This document shows positions 16,824 through 24,969 of a stretch of 64,000 nt of DNA, in pieces. The first letter of the stretch is position 1. The number at the start of each line of letters is the position of its first letter. Both the position numbers and the translations under genes were made by a program. Under the pieces are notes generated by a model. That model was not told where the DNA came from, did no database searches, and saw only the letters and a program-made list of their open reading frames with translations. The stretch is from NCBI RefSeq assembly GCF_000263195.1, contig NC_018748.1, forward strand, positions 1,178,001 through 1,242,000. Direction: 5' to 3'. This stretch comes from Emticicia oligotrophica DSM 17448 (GTDB lineage: Bacteria > Bacteroidota > Bacteroidia > Cytophagales > Spirosomataceae).

Positions 16824-18011
16824 ATGCTTTCACTGTACCGCAATGCCTTTGGTGGTTTATCTCGACAAGTCTGGCTATTAGCTTTGGTAATGCTCATTAA
16901 CCGAAGTGGCACCATGGTAGTGGCATTCCTAACGCTTTATCTTACTCAAAAACTTCACTTTAGTATCACTGAAGCAGGTTTTGTGATGGGTATTTATGGC
17001 ATTGGCTCCATTTGCGGAACTTTCATGGGAGGACGCCTGACCGATAAAGTTGGGTATTACCCTGTGCAGTTTTGGAGCCTGCTACTGGGTGGTATTGTAT
17101 TTTTAATTCTGGTTCATGTTGAAAATTATTTTGTTTTTTGCGGGTCAGTATTTTTTTTAAGTGCATTGGGCGAAGCTTATCGACCTGCAAATACTGCTTC
17201 AATAGCCGATTTTAGCACACCCGAAACCTTTACCCGCTCAGTTTCCTTGATTCGTCTTGCCATTAACATTGGTTGGTCAATTGGCCCTGCCATTGGTGGT
17301 TTTTTAGCCTCAAGAGATTATACTTTACTATTCTGGGCCGATGGTATCACAAACGTTGGAGCAGCTATTTTGGTATTTTCTTTTCTTCGTACAGCTCGTA
17401 GAAAAAAAGCAGCAAAAAAAGCAGATGCCCACGAAATTAGTCAAAAAGATTCCGTTTATAGCGACCGCCCCTACCTTATATTTTTGGTTCTTACTACACT
17501 TTACGCGATGGCTTTCTTTCAATTATTCACAATTGGGCCATTATTTTATAAGCAAGTGTGCAAATTAAGCGAAATGCAAATTGGCTATATTTTAGGAATC
17601 AATGGGCTCATAGTTGCCTTTGTTGAAATGATTTTGATTTATAAGATAGAAGGAAAGTTCGAAAAGCTTTATCTGATTAGTCTGGGAGCGGGTCTGGTTG
17701 TAATTAACTATGTAGTATTCCTACTTTCGCACGATTATATGTGGCTAATTGTAGGAATTATTTTTGCTACTTTCTCCGAGATTTTCGCAATGCCATTTAT
17801 GAATGCGTTCAGCATCGAACGGTCAAAACCACATAATCGTGGCCAATATTCTGGTTTACATTCAATGACTTGGAGTATTGCACAAGTTTCTGCTCCTTTG
17901 ATTGGGACACAAACGATTGCTTTTTTAGGCTTTGATACTCTTTGGTTTGTTTTAGGTTCGTTTGGACTTATTTCCTCACTTGGTTTTATTTGGATGAAAC
18001 GTCTTTTATAA
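16824..18011 (+). CDS. Major facilitator superfamily transporter
   Basis: 395 residues with twelve predicted helices and a basic central loop (ARRKKAAKKADAHEIS). The loop 2-3 signature is present as GGRLTDKVGYYPVQFW. It resembles the DHA1/MdtH-like drug exporter branch (start MLINRSGTMVVAFLTLYLT). The substrate is unknown. It is divergent from the thiolase and convergent with the arsenic operon; despite its position next to arsC it is on the opposite strand and so is not clearly an arsenic exporter. Confidence 0.85.
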   Translation: MLSLYRNAFGGLSRQVWLLALVMLINRSGTMVVAFLTLYLTQKLHFSITEAGFVMGIYGIGSICGTFMGGRLTDKVGYYPVQFWSLLLGGIVFLILVHVENYFVFCGSVFFLSALGEAYRPANTASIADFSTPETFTRSVSLIRLAINIGWSIGPAIGGFLASRDYTLLFWADGITNVGAAILVFSFLRTARRKKAAKKADAHEISQKDSVYSDRPYLIFLVLTTLYAMAFFQLFTIGPLFYKQVCKLSEMQIGYILGINGLIVAFVEMILIYKIEGKFEKLYLISLGAGLVVINYVVFLLSHDYMWLIVGIIFATFSEIFAMPFMNAFSIERSKPHNRGQYSGLHSMTWSIAQVSAPLIGTQTIAFLGFDTLWFVLGSFGLISSLGFIWMKRLL

Positions 18012-18014
18012 AAA

Positions 18015-18042
18015 AGCCATTCAGTAATTGTACTGAATGGCT
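18015..18042. terminator. Bidirectional terminator MFS / arsC
   Basis: Perfect arms AGCCATTCAGTA and TACTGAATGGCT with a 4-base loop and an A-run on the left side; between convergent genes. Confidence 0.75.
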
Positions 18043-18051
18043 GTATAACAA

Positions 18052-18465
18052 CTATAAGTTTTCATTAACAAACTTTTCGGAGTAGTCTTTTATCATTTGC
18101 CTAACTACTCTGAATTGCTCCATTATTTCCTCTTCTGTACCTGTCGCTTTAGCTGGGTCAGGAAAGTTATAGTGAAACATGTTGGCATTGGTCGGAAAAT
18201 AAGGACATCTTTCTTTAGCATTATCGCACACCGTAATCACGAAATCAAAATCAATATTGGTGTATTCGTTTACATTGTTTGAAGTATGCCCTGAAATATC
18301 AATCCCATCTTCTTTCATAGTAGCAATAGCACGTGGATTTACGCCGTGAGTTTCAACACCTGCACTGTAAATTTCTGCTTTATTACCAGCAAAATGTTTC
18401 AAATACCCTTCTGCAATTTGGCTTCTGCAACTATTGCCTGTACATAGAACTAATACTTTTTTCAT
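18052..18465 (-). CDS. arsC: Arsenate reductase, thioredoxin-coupled type
   Basis: 137 residues from the ATG at 18465; an upstream ATG adds 8 residues without conservation. It has the low-molecular-weight phosphatase fold. The P-loop CTGNSCR has C8, C13 and R14, and the redox pair is C80 and C87 in VITVCDNAKERCP. These spacings (72 and 7) equal those of the pI258/Bacillus ArsC, which uses three cysteines and thioredoxin to reduce arsenate to arsenite. The DP motif is FPDPA at residues 101-105. It is the last gene of the arsR operon; its ATG lies 16 bases after the stop of the 41-codon frame upstream. Confidence 0.9.
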   Translation of the reverse strand: MKKVLVLCTGNSCRSQIAEGYLKHFAGNKAEIYSAGVETHGVNPRAIATMKEDGIDISGHTSNNVNEYTNIDFDFVITVCDNAKERCPYFPTNANMFHYNFPDPAKATGTEEEIMEQFRVVRQMIKDYSEKFVNENL

Positions 18466-18481
18466 TGATTTATTTTCAAAT

Positions 18482-18607
18482 TTAAACAAGTAACCAAAGT
18501 AAATTAATCAGCGTAAATCTAGCATCAAAACCATAGATTAGATTCAAAATGATGATTCCAGAAATAATTACTATTGGCTTTTTATTTTTTAAAATCCAGT
18601 TTTTCAT
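18482..18607 (-). CDS. Small membrane protein in the arsenic operon (41 aa)
   Basis: A 41-codon frame starting with MKNWILKNKKPIVIISG and ending LLWLLV, found by reading the gap between the DUF6428 gene and arsC. A basic start (K and N rich) is followed by a hydrophobic stretch (IVIISGIIILNLIYG) and a second one (FTLINLLWLLV), so one or two membrane passes are likely. The ATG lies 9 bases after the DUF6428 stop. This tight fit makes translation plausible. Function is unknown; it may assist arsenic handling at the membrane (inference). Confidence 0.6.
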   Translation of the reverse strand: MKNWILKNKKPIVIISGIIILNLIYGFDARFTLINLLWLLV

Positions 18608-18616
18608 TTGTGTTTA

Positions 18617-19093
18617 TTAACAGCAACCGCTACCGGGTGTGCAGCAAGACGATTGAGGTTGAGCTTTTAATTCTCCCAAATTGATTTTTTGCTTTTGAGG
18701 TGGAATTCCACATTGGTCTTCGGCCAAACAAGCAGTTTGTTTAGCCAAAAGTAGAAAATGGTTTCCTGTAAAGCCCAAATTATATTTTCCGATGGTTTCG
18801 CCTTGATATTCAACTTCAATTTCTGAATCTTCAATGCCCAAAACACGCTCCGAAAGTGAGATGATATTGAGAAGTTTTTGAGGTTTTAAGCGATGGTCAT
18901 AATCGTTGGCATTCCAAAGCTGAAAGTTTACTACACGCTCATTTCTTACAGTTCCACCGCAATCAATAAAATGTTTATTTACAACGCCCACTTCTGTAAC
19001 GTGGAAACTTTCTGGCACAAAACTACCATCAGGTAATTGAAAATTTACTGCTTCAAGGCCTTCTAAGGCATTTTTTATTTCTGATAATTTCAT
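18617..19093 (-). CDS. DUF6428 family protein of the arsenic operon
   Basis: 158 residues, soluble. The N-terminal part (MKLSEIKNALEGLEAVNFQLPDG, FHVTEVGVVNKHFIDCGG) is the conserved region of a family that in Bacteroidota accompanies arsR and arsC genes. The C-terminal third is cysteine-rich: C in KQTACLAEDQCGIPP and a terminal CCTPGSGCC. Such cysteine pairs could bind trivalent arsenic (inference). It is the second gene of the operon, 110 bases downstream of arsR; that gap holds two small CTGAA/TTCAG hairpins (19116-19129 and 19163-19182). The family name is from recognition of sequence and context, not from a search. Confidence 0.7.
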   Translation of the reverse strand: MKLSEIKNALEGLEAVNFQLPDGSFVPESFHVTEVGVVNKHFIDCGGTVRNERVVNFQLWNANDYDHRLKPQKLLNIISLSERVLGIEDSEIEVEYQGETIGKYNLGFTGNHFLLLAKQTACLAEDQCGIPPQKQKINLGELKAQPQSSCCTPGSGCC

Positions 19094-19203
19094 CTTATAC
19101 TAATATTTACTGTTACTGAATAAATTCAGCAACTAATTGAACAAAGGACTTATTTCATTCAAAGACTGAAACAATTCAGTCTCAATTTTTTATCATTTAT
19201 AAC

Positions 19204-19536
19204 TTAACAACAAGTTGATTTTTGTGAGGTAATGGTTTCAAACATTCCACCAAAATATTGTTGTAATTGCCCAATCACACGTTCATCTATGCAATAACAA
19301 ATAGCTTTACCCTCAACATTACCTTTGATGATTCCTGCATTTTTTAGCTCTTTTAAATGCTGTGAAATAGTGGGTTGTGCCAAAGGCAACTCACTGACGA
19401 TATCATTACAAATACACGCATTCACTTTAAGCAAATAATCAATAATAGCGATGCGTGCAGGGTGCCCCATTGCTTTTAACATAGTTGCTAATTCATTTTG
19501 GCGGTCGGTAAAATAATCTGTTTTAGTTACACCCAT
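19204..19536 (-). CDS. arsR: ArsR-family arsenic-responsive repressor
   Basis: 110 residues, a winged helix-turn-helix of the ArsR/SmtB family. The metal site resembles the classical ELCVCDL motif: NACICNDIV with C41 and C43. The recognition helix is LAQPTISQHLKELKNAGI. Extra cysteines occur at 80 and 82 and at the last two positions (STCC). Binding of As(III) should release the repressor from its operator. It is the first gene of the operon arsR-DUF6428-small ORF-arsC and lies just downstream of a palindromic AT-rich operator. The next gene upstream, mnmD, is divergent. Confidence 0.9.
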   Translation of the reverse strand: MGVTKTDYFTDRQNELATMLKAMGHPARIAIIDYLLKVNACICNDIVSELPLAQPTISQHLKELKNAGIIKGNVEGKAICYCIDERVIGQLQQYFGGMFETITSQKSTCC

Positions 19537-19550
19537 TTTTTAATATTATT

Positions 19551-19562
19551 ATATTGCAATAT
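19551..19562 (-). promoter_or_regulatory. Putative ArsR operator
   Basis: ATATTGCAATAT is a perfect palindrome 15 bases before the arsR ATG, inside a longer AT-rich stretch on the - strand (ATATCGTAATATTGCAATAT). Position and symmetry fit an autoregulatory ArsR site. Confidence 0.5.
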
Positions 19563-19700
19563 TACGATATTAAAATCAAGAAATAAAAGAATTCCGTACT
19601 TTTTTTTAAAACTTGAAAACCTGCATCTCAAAAACTGCGTTTAATTCAAAAAATAAGACTGAATTAGAAATATCAATTTCTCAAACAACTCTTAGCTTTT

Positions 19701-20351
19701 ATGAATAATATATATTTGACAGAAGATGGCTCACACTCTATTTTCAGCCAAAAATTTAATCAAACATACCACTCAAAATTTGGAGCAGTACAAGAATCAC
19801 AGCGTGTTTTTATTGATTTAGGCTTGTGCTACGCCGCAGAAAAGTTCGAAGAAATTAGGATTTTTGAAATGGGTCTTGGAACTGCTCTGAATGCTCTCAT
19901 GACTGCACAAGTAAGTCGAGAGAAGTTGCTTAAAGTTTCATACACAGCCATTGAAGCCTATCCCATTGAAATAGAAACAGCCAAAAGTCTTAATTATCAG
20001 GAGTTTTTTGGGGAAGATTTAGTAAAACTGCATGGACTTCCTTGGGGTGAAACTGCGAGTTTAAACGCCAATTTTAGTTTGCACAAAATCAAAGGAACTT
20101 TAGAAGATTTGGTAGTTGCCGAGCAAACTTATCATTTGATTTATTTTGATGCTTTTGCCCCTGAAACCCAACCTGAATTATGGACACAAGAAGTTTTTGA
20201 GAAAATTGCACAAATGACCGTCAAGGGTGGAGTTTTATGTACTTATTGCTCGAAAGGCTATGTGCAGCGAAATCTAAAAGCAGCTGGTTTTAGTATTGAA
20301 AAGCATGCTGGGCCCAAAGGTAAAAGAGAGGTTATACGTGCTATTTTATGA
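19701..20351 (+). CDS. mnmD: tRNA U34 methyltransferase MnmD
   Basis: 216 residues, corresponding to the DUF752 methyltransferase half of MnmC without the FAD oxidase half. Visible blocks are TEDGSHSIFSQKFNQTYHSKFGA at the start (shortened here), the SAM-binding IFEMGLGTALNAL and the active-site strand YFDAFAPETQPELWT. It methylates the aminomethyl group of nm5s2U34 in the anticodons of several tRNAs, using S-adenosylmethionine. Stand-alone MnmD is common in Bacteroidota. It is a single-gene unit, divergent from arsR. Confidence 0.88.
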   Translation: MNNIYLTEDGSHSIFSQKFNQTYHSKFGAVQESQRVFIDLGLCYAAEKFEEIRIFEMGLGTALNALMTAQVSREKLLKVSYTAIEAYPIEIETAKSLNYQEFFGEDLVKLHGLPWGETASLNANFSLHKIKGTLEDLVVAEQTYHLIYFDAFAPETQPELWTQEVFEKIAQMTVKGGVLCTYCSKGYVQRNLKAAGFSIEKHAGPKGKREVIRAIL

Positions 20352-20355
20352 AATC

Positions 20356-20376
20356 TTTGAAGAAATTAGCTTCAAA
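20356..20376. terminator. Weak hairpin between mnmD and the TPR gene
   Basis: TTTGAAG and CTTCAAA form a 7-bp stem with a 7-base loop between convergent genes. There is no T-run, so function as terminator is uncertain. Confidence 0.3.
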
Positions 20377-20407
20377 TAAGATGTTCAATACTTTCCTGTT
20401 TTTTCAA

Positions 20408-21238
20408 TCAATTTTTCTTCTTAAACACTCCTCTTGGGTCTTCTTTTTTAGAAAGCAATGCTTCTAAAATTTCAACACTTGCATTATCAGGGTCGAGTTC
20501 GTAACCTTGATGGAAGCGTTCCCAAGCTTCATCAACTTCCTCGTTGAGAAGTTTTGCTAAAGACAACTGCATCAATCCGTTGGCATAATCTGGCTGCTTG
20601 GTTAATGCCTTGGTTAGAAGTTCAAAAGCAGATTGTAAATCTTTCTTTTCTGAATCAACTGTGAAGCATTTGATATAAACTGTTGCCAAATCAACGATTA
20701 GCGTTACGTTATCATCTTTCTCTAATTCGAGGCCACGATGCATTAATTCTATTGCTTGTCCATATTTTTCATTTTGGTAAGCAATTACACCCAATCCCCA
20801 ATAAACATCTGCGTTTTTGTTATCGAGCAAATACGCCAAGTTGAAACGATACGTAGCCGTATCTTTTTGGCCTTCACTTAAATATTCCCAAGCACGGGTG
20901 GAGAAAAATTCACTTGCATCATTGCGAGTTTTAAAATGAGAATCACAGGCTTTTAAAAACTCTTCATCTACTGATTTTTGGACATCTGTTTTTTCAAAAT
21001 CACCAAAAAGTGGTAAGAGATGTATATTCACACCCCTTGGAGCTATCTTTTTCTTGACAACTTGCGTTTGGCTGTCTTGAGCAGGGACAAACGACTTTAC
21101 ATTTGTAGGAGCCGACTGAGTTTTACTTGGTGTTGAATAGCTATTAAGATTAATATTCTGCGAGCGAAAAACAGCTTGTTGAGCTACTAAATCGGCAGAA
21201 ATCAGAACACACAAACTCGATAATAATAAAAATCTCAT
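20408..21238 (-). CDS. Secreted TPR-repeat protein
   Basis: 276 residues from the ATG at 21238. A signal peptide (MRFLLLSSLCVLISADLVAQ) is followed by a low-complexity linker of about 60 residues and then tetratricopeptide repeats from about residue 95 to the end: AYLLDNKNADVYWGLGVIAY, YGQAIELMHRGLELEKDDN and DYANGLMQLSLAKLLNEE show the alternating A/G/Y pattern. TPR arrays mediate protein contacts; here in the periplasm or outer membrane. Partner unknown. It is a single-gene unit convergent with mnmD. Confidence 0.75.
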   Translation of the reverse strand: MRFLLLSSLCVLISADLVAQQAVFRSQNINLNSYSTPSKTQSAPTNVKSFVPAQDSQTQVVKKKIAPRGVNIHLLPLFGDFEKTDVQKSVDEEFLKACDSHFKTRNDASEFFSTRAWEYLSEGQKDTATYRFNLAYLLDNKNADVYWGLGVIAYQNEKYGQAIELMHRGLELEKDDNVTLIVDLATVYIKCFTVDSEKKDLQSAFELLTKALTKQPDYANGLMQLSLAKLLNEEVDEAWERFHQGYELDPDNASVEILEALLSKKEDPRGVFKKKN

Positions 21239-21398
21239 TAGCAAATTTTGACAAATACATCAGAGTTATAACGACATCTATTGTAAATTTATTAGCTTTT
21301 TTTGAAAAATTTAAGTGGATATTTCTTTAAACTTAAATTTTAGTAAAGTGTTAATAGAAACTACAAATTTGATGCCTAAAAAACAAATATAGCAAATT

Positions 21399-21431
21399 AA
21401 GGAAGACTTCGCTTAAAGCAAGGTCTTCCTT
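21399..21431. terminator. Hairpin after the helicase gene
   Basis: AAGGAAGAC and GTCTTCCTT form a perfect 9-bp stem over a 15-base loop just downstream of the helicase stop. T-rich DNA follows on the - strand but the run is broken. Confidence 0.45.
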
Positions 21432-21436
21432 CGGCT

Positions 21437-22813
21437 TTAGCGTCTTTTCCCTTTCACAAACGTGCCTCCTTTCTTGCTACCCAATGACGTTTTTTTTGCT
21501 CCACTAGCACTACTCTTTGATGAAGCATTTGTTTTTTTCGTGTTTTGTGGTCTTGGTTTATGTTTTTTCTCATGAAAAGCTCCTTTGAAATTGGGGTCTT
21601 CTTTTTTGCGTTGTTCATCAACCTCCTTCAACATTGCTTGGTTTTCGGCAAAAGGTGTTGGAGCTATTTCTACATCAAGCGGAATTAATTCACGTGGAAT
21701 TTCCATTCTAATAATTTTCTCAATTTTCTTGATGTGATATTCTTCCGCAATCGTTAGAAATGTAATGGCTTCGCCTACATTATTAGCTCGCCCCGTACGC
21801 CCAATTCTATGCACATAATCTTCGTAGATTAATGGCACATCGAAGTTAACTACATGACTTACATTCTGAATATCAATTCCTCTGGCAGCTACATCGGTAG
21901 AAATTAAGGCTTTTACATTTCCTTCTCTAAAAGCCTCCATTGAGTTGATACGTGTATTTTGCCCTTTATTCGCATGAATTACTCTCACCTCTCCTTTCGG
22001 AATCACTCTTCCCTTCAAGGATTCATAAACCATATCGGCCATTTCTTTCGAACGCGTAAAAATAATGGCTTTTTGTATTTCTCCTGATTTAAAAAGGAAC
22101 TCCAAAATATTCAATTTGGTCTGAATATTAGGCACCGCAAACATTCTTTGTTTGATAGTTTCGGCGGTAGTTGCTTGAGGCGAAACCTCTATGCGAGTCG
22201 GGAATTCTAAAAATTCATAAGAAAGCTTTTCAACTTTTTCTGGAAATGTTGCCGAGAACAAAAGGTTTTGGCGTTTACGTGGAATAACCTCTAAAATGCT
22301 ACGAATCTGTGGCATAAAGCCCATGTCCATCATCTTATCGGCCTCATCCAAAACCATTATTTTGATTTCTTTTACGCCAATTTCTCCCCTCAAATACAAA
22401 TCCATGAATCGACCGGGCGTAGCCACGATAATATCAACGCCCGCTTGAACGGCCTCAATTTGCGTTTTAGGCCCAAGTCCACCATAAAGAGCCACGTGGC
22501 GAAGGTCAGTATACTTAGCTAGCTCGCCCACTGCTTTATCAATTTGCATAACCAACTCTCGCGTTGGAGCAAAAATTAAACAGCGTGGCAGCTTACCCTG
22601 TGCATATTTCACTTTCATCAGAATCGGCAATAAATAGGCAGCGGTTTTACCCGTTCCTGTTTGTGCAATTCCAAGTACATCGTGGCCTTTTAAAGTAAGT
22701 GGGATTGTCTTTTCTTGAATCGGTGTTGGAGTTGTATAACCCGCATCCGCTACGGCATTTAGCAGTTGGCGATTCAACTCAAACTGTTCGAATGTATTTT
22801 CTTGTTCTTCCAT
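21437..22813 (-). CDS. DEAD-box RNA helicase (RhlE-like)
   Basis: 458 residues. All helicase motifs are visible: Q motif in PTPIQEKTIP, motif I AQTGTGKT, Ia PTRELV, motif II DEAD, motif III SAT, motif V ARGIDI and motif VI HRIGRTGR. The tail of about 80 residues is basic and rich in K, S and T (KPRPQNTKKTN, KKGGTFVKGKRR), typical of RNA-binding extensions. Such proteins unwind short RNA duplexes in ribosome assembly, mRNA decay or cold adaptation. Starts 43 bases downstream of the large membrane protein gene and may be co-transcribed with it. Confidence 0.92.
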   Translation of the reverse strand: MEEQENTFEQFELNRQLLNAVADAGYTTPTPIQEKTIPLTLKGHDVLGIAQTGTGKTAAYLLPILMKVKYAQGKLPRCLIFAPTRELVMQIDKAVGELAKYTDLRHVALYGGLGPKTQIEAVQAGVDIIVATPGRFMDLYLRGEIGVKEIKIMVLDEADKMMDMGFMPQIRSILEVIPRKRQNLLFSATFPEKVEKLSYEFLEFPTRIEVSPQATTAETIKQRMFAVPNIQTKLNILEFLFKSGEIQKAIIFTRSKEMADMVYESLKGRVIPKGEVRVIHANKGQNTRINSMEAFREGNVKALISTDVAARGIDIQNVSHVVNFDVPLIYEDYVHRIGRTGRANNVGEAITFLTIAEEYHIKKIEKIIRMEIPRELIPLDVEIAPTPFAENQAMLKEVDEQRKKEDPNFKGAFHEKKHKPRPQNTKKTNASSKSSASGAKKTSLGSKKGGTFVKGKRR

Positions 22814-22855
22814 TTGTCAATTTCTAAGCTTCTTTTAGCAGAAGCGTAGGAGTTT

Positions 22856-24835
22856 TCACTCCATAATTTTTATTTCATTAAATTGTCCATCAAAGCTTTG
22901 TTCGAAGCCCGAAGCTTGATTCGACCAAAAACGAATCTTAGTAACGCGTTGATTATCAACACCTTTATTTACAAAAAAGTTGCTAAGCTCGGCATGGGTT
23001 ATTACTTTTTGATTAATAAACACCCCGCCTTTCAATATTTTATCTATTACTCTAAAGTTTTCTTGCTTACCATTCTCATAAGTAACCGAACAATATAAAT
23101 AGGGCGGCTGAAAAAGTAACCTTGATAATTTTCCTTTCACACTGTATTGAATATCTGCCGAGAAACGAATTGGGCTGCTTGATTGTGGAATTGGAATCTC
23201 CTCATTCAACTTCGCCTTGATTGTGCTTATTTTACTCGAAGTAATCTTTTTCAAAACCTTATTTTTTTGAAAAACTGCAAATGAATCTTGCTGAATTACA
23301 CACGTATCGGTCAGTTGATAATTTCTTAGTAGAGACTCAGTTAAATCGGTTTCTACCCAAAATGGATTTTGCTCTCGAAATGGGTCTATTCTGAATAAAA
23401 CAATTGCTGGAGCAGTTGTCGAAACATATTTTTCACCATTTTTCTTCATAAGCCAGTCGCTATTCGCTTGGTATGATTGAATTACGGGGCGAGGATTATA
23501 ATTTAGTTGATTAAAGTAAATATGCGAAATCTGGTGCGGAACAATATCTACCGAAGCATTTCCAATCTTACTTTTCAAATCAACAGGCAATACCACGGGA
23601 GAATCTTTAAAATTGTCATCGTATTGATAAGATACCAATCTATTTAGATAGTTTACAGGATTTTTTCCTGCAATTATCTGCAAAATATGGTCAAACTCGA
23701 AGCCCTTCTCCTTAATATCATTTGCTATCGCATCGGGTGGATAAGTAAGAACATAGCCTTTAAAAGTCTTTTCTCCGACATAATACCTAATTATTTGTGT
23801 GGCTACTAATTGTAAACACAAGACAACAACAAACATTCTGCCCGCCCAAAGTTTTTCTTGGTTCTCTGAAAATAAGTAAATCAGCGTGGCCAATGGTGGC
23901 ATCAACAAAAAGAAACCAAAAATATTATAAGCACCTACGGCAGTATGAGCTTGTTTGAAACCCAAAAACCAAGCTAATGCAATAAGAACATATAGGTATA
24001 GACCAAAGAAATGGTTTTTAAATAACCAACTAAAGGTACGAAGGGCAAAAAGTAGCACAACCAATACGATTAGACCTTCAAACACCAATAAAACTGCCAA
24101 ATCTTTGCTGGAAAGTAGCATAGTAGCCATGGCATCTTGGTAAGCATCAATAATCTTTAGGCTTGCCCCTAAATAGGCTGGAACATCTACGTGTAACAAT
24201 ATAGAAAAAACGTAGGTCAATAATATCTGGCAAAACAAGCAGAAAATCAGTGTACGTAATGTGAAGGCTTTTGCCCACCAAAAATAACATAATGAAAGCC
24301 AAAATAAACCATATACAATGATACTTAGGTTTACTTTTATATAAAATATGAGCACTGATAGCACAATAGCTAAAATCAACGCTCCTGAATTATGGGTTTG
24401 CTTGGCATAAAGTAGCCAAAAGATAAAGAAATAAAAAAACGTAAACGAAGTATCAGAAATAAAACCCCAAGGCATGAAAATCACCAAAGCAGCAATAGCA
24501 ACCAACCAAAAGTTTTTTGGAGATTTCTGAAAACATAATTTAATGATTATCAAATAGTTAACCAATGTCAGTATTTCGGCAGCTACTAAAACCCAAATCG
24601 AAACACTTTTGGGCAAAAGTCCAGTATTCAAATAACCCAATGGCCCGTAATTAAATATAAAATCACGCCCAAAAACAAAACCTTTATCAATAGCCATCAC
24701 GAGTGCTTCATGCCACGAAGCATCAATATTGAAGCCTGCATAACCCGCAGGAAGTGATAGTGAAAAGTAAATAAGACTAAAGAAAACTAGAAATAAAGTC
24801 TGACGATTTAAGAAGTATGAATTTTCTAACTGCAT
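22856..24835 (-). CDS. Large multi-pass membrane protein, function unknown (GT-C-like layout)
   Basis: 659 residues. The first 350 or so form about ten hydrophobic helices; the rest (about 360-659) is soluble with beta-rich character. An early loop reads FNIDASWHEALVMAIDKG and then FVFGRDFIFNYGPLGYL, a motif seen in a family of uncharacterised membrane proteins whose layout recalls GT-C glycosyltransferases: an acidic loop after helix 1, many helices and a C-terminal extracytoplasmic domain. No classical glycosyltransferase catalytic motif could be assigned. Substrate and role are unknown. It is upstream of the helicase on the same strand. Confidence 0.6.
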   Translation of the reverse strand: MQLENSYFLNRQTLFLVFFSLIYFSLSLPAGYAGFNIDASWHEALVMAIDKGFVFGRDFIFNYGPLGYLNTGLLPKSVSIWVLVAAEILTLVNYLIIIKLCFQKSPKNFWLVAIAALVIFMPWGFISDTSFTFFYFFIFWLLYAKQTHNSGALILAIVLSVLIFYIKVNLSIIVYGLFWLSLCYFWWAKAFTLRTLIFCLFCQILLTYVFSILLHVDVPAYLGASLKIIDAYQDAMATMLLSSKDLAVLLVFEGLIVLVVLLFALRTFSWLFKNHFFGLYLYVLIALAWFLGFKQAHTAVGAYNIFGFFLLMPPLATLIYLFSENQEKLWAGRMFVVVLCLQLVATQIIRYYVGEKTFKGYVLTYPPDAIANDIKEKGFEFDHILQIIAGKNPVNYLNRLVSYQYDDNFKDSPVVLPVDLKSKIGNASVDIVPHQISHIYFNQLNYNPRPVIQSYQANSDWLMKKNGEKYVSTTAPAIVLFRIDPFREQNPFWVETDLTESLLRNYQLTDTCVIQQDSFAVFQKNKVLKKITSSKISTIKAKLNEEIPIPQSSSPIRFSADIQYSVKGKLSRLLFQPPYLYCSVTYENGKQENFRVIDKILKGGVFINQKVITHAELSNFFVNKGVDNQRVTKIRFWSNQASGFEQSFDGQFNEIKIME

Positions 24836-24969
24836 TAGCTATCGAGGAATTTTCTAACAATTTCCACAAAAATAGCTTAATTCGACGCTAAAACACGCTT
24901 TTAGGGCATAATTATTTCGTTTCAAACAATTATTTAGTACTTTAGTTGAAACAAAAACTACCTAAACAC
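24836..24969 (+). promoter_or_regulatory. Upstream region of the amidohydrolase gene
   Basis: Divergent intergenic region. GTTTCAA at about 24920 and TTGAAAC at about 24946 form an inverted repeat around a TAGTACTTTAG segment that resembles a -7 element. A regulator site is possible, but support is thin. Confidence 0.25.

Noticed and set aside
16824-18011. MFS gene as arsenite exporter of the arsenic operon
   Set aside because: It is on the opposite strand, convergent, separated by a terminator, and its sequence resembles drug exporters rather than arsenite carriers.
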